Assembly: GCA_016177265.1 (NCBI GenBank)
Contig: JACOVP010000052.1
Span: forward strand, 1 to 20,798
Origin: Candidatus Woesearchaeota archaeon
GTDB taxonomy: Archaea > Nanobdellota > Nanobdellia > SCGC-AAA011-G17 > UBA489
Length of the DNA stretch: 20,798 bases
Reading direction: 5' to 3'
Position numbers and translations under genes: made by a program. Below, one piece after another: positions 20,798 through 20,798 of this stretch. Positions within the stretch are counted from its first letter, which is position 1. The number at the start of each line of letters is the position of its first letter. The notes under the pieces were generated by a model that had not been told where the DNA came from, did not search any database, and saw only the letters and a program-made list of their open reading frames with translations.

Positions 20798-20798
20798 A

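Overview
The window looks like a chromosomal segment of an archaeon, most likely a DPANN-type lineage (Woesearchaeota/Pacearchaeota-like; this taxonomic guess is inference). The archaeal evidence is direct: archaeal DnaG, archaeal/eukaryotic-type TrpRS, Elp3, ribosomal proteins L21e/S13/S4/S11, RNA polymerase subunits Rpo4 (RpoF) and Rpo3 (RpoD), a DUF655 protein, a TrmB-type regulator and an archaeal SRP (7S) RNA. Many genes have a TATA box centred 23-30 bp upstream of the start codon and no Shine-Dalgarno site, so they are probably leaderless. Downstream operon genes more often carry GAGGTG-like sites.

Layout. 1-328 has no convincing gene but is dense in short inverted and direct repeats. 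329-2520 (minus) holds three unrecognised small proteins and a TrmB-like regulator. 2627-3849 (minus) is a two-gene operon for a secreted acidic coiled-coil protein and a small lipoprotein. 3933-4214 (minus) holds two tiny membrane-protein ORFs of about 45 codons. 4345-5692 has a small GTG-start gene converging on trpS. 5788-6879 is a tandem pair of paralogous proteins of unknown function. 6880-7211 is intergenic, with a possible small structured RNA and the structured dnaG leader. 7212-9088 is dnaG plus a membrane-anchored protein. 9166-9903 encodes a possible PD-(D/E)XK-like protein whose stop codon lies inside the 3' end of the SRP RNA gene (about 9898-10134, minus).

10269-11358 is an HTH-nucleotidyltransferase/HEPN pair, a toxin-antitoxin-like module. 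11459-12821 (minus) is an RDD membrane protein with an overlapping SppA protease, divergent from elp3 (12861-14546) through a 39-bp spacer. 14543-17097 (minus) is a surface-protein operon: a large Cys-rich calcium-repeat protein with N- and C-terminal membrane segments, followed by two paralogous single-anchor proteins. 17228-18458 is rpl21e-rpoF-DUF655, and 18520-20754 is rps13-rps4-rps11-rpo3, starting from its own promoter. A TATA-like element at the right edge probably serves the next gene outside the window.

Functionally the window mixes core information processing (translation, RNA polymerase, SRP, primase/exosome, tRNA modification) with cell-surface genes and one mobile-type defence or TA-like pair. 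The least explained elements are the repeat-rich left end, the candidate RNA and alternative-fold leader before dnaG, the tandem paralogs at 5788-6879, and the HTH-NTase/HEPN pair with its degenerate HEPN motif.
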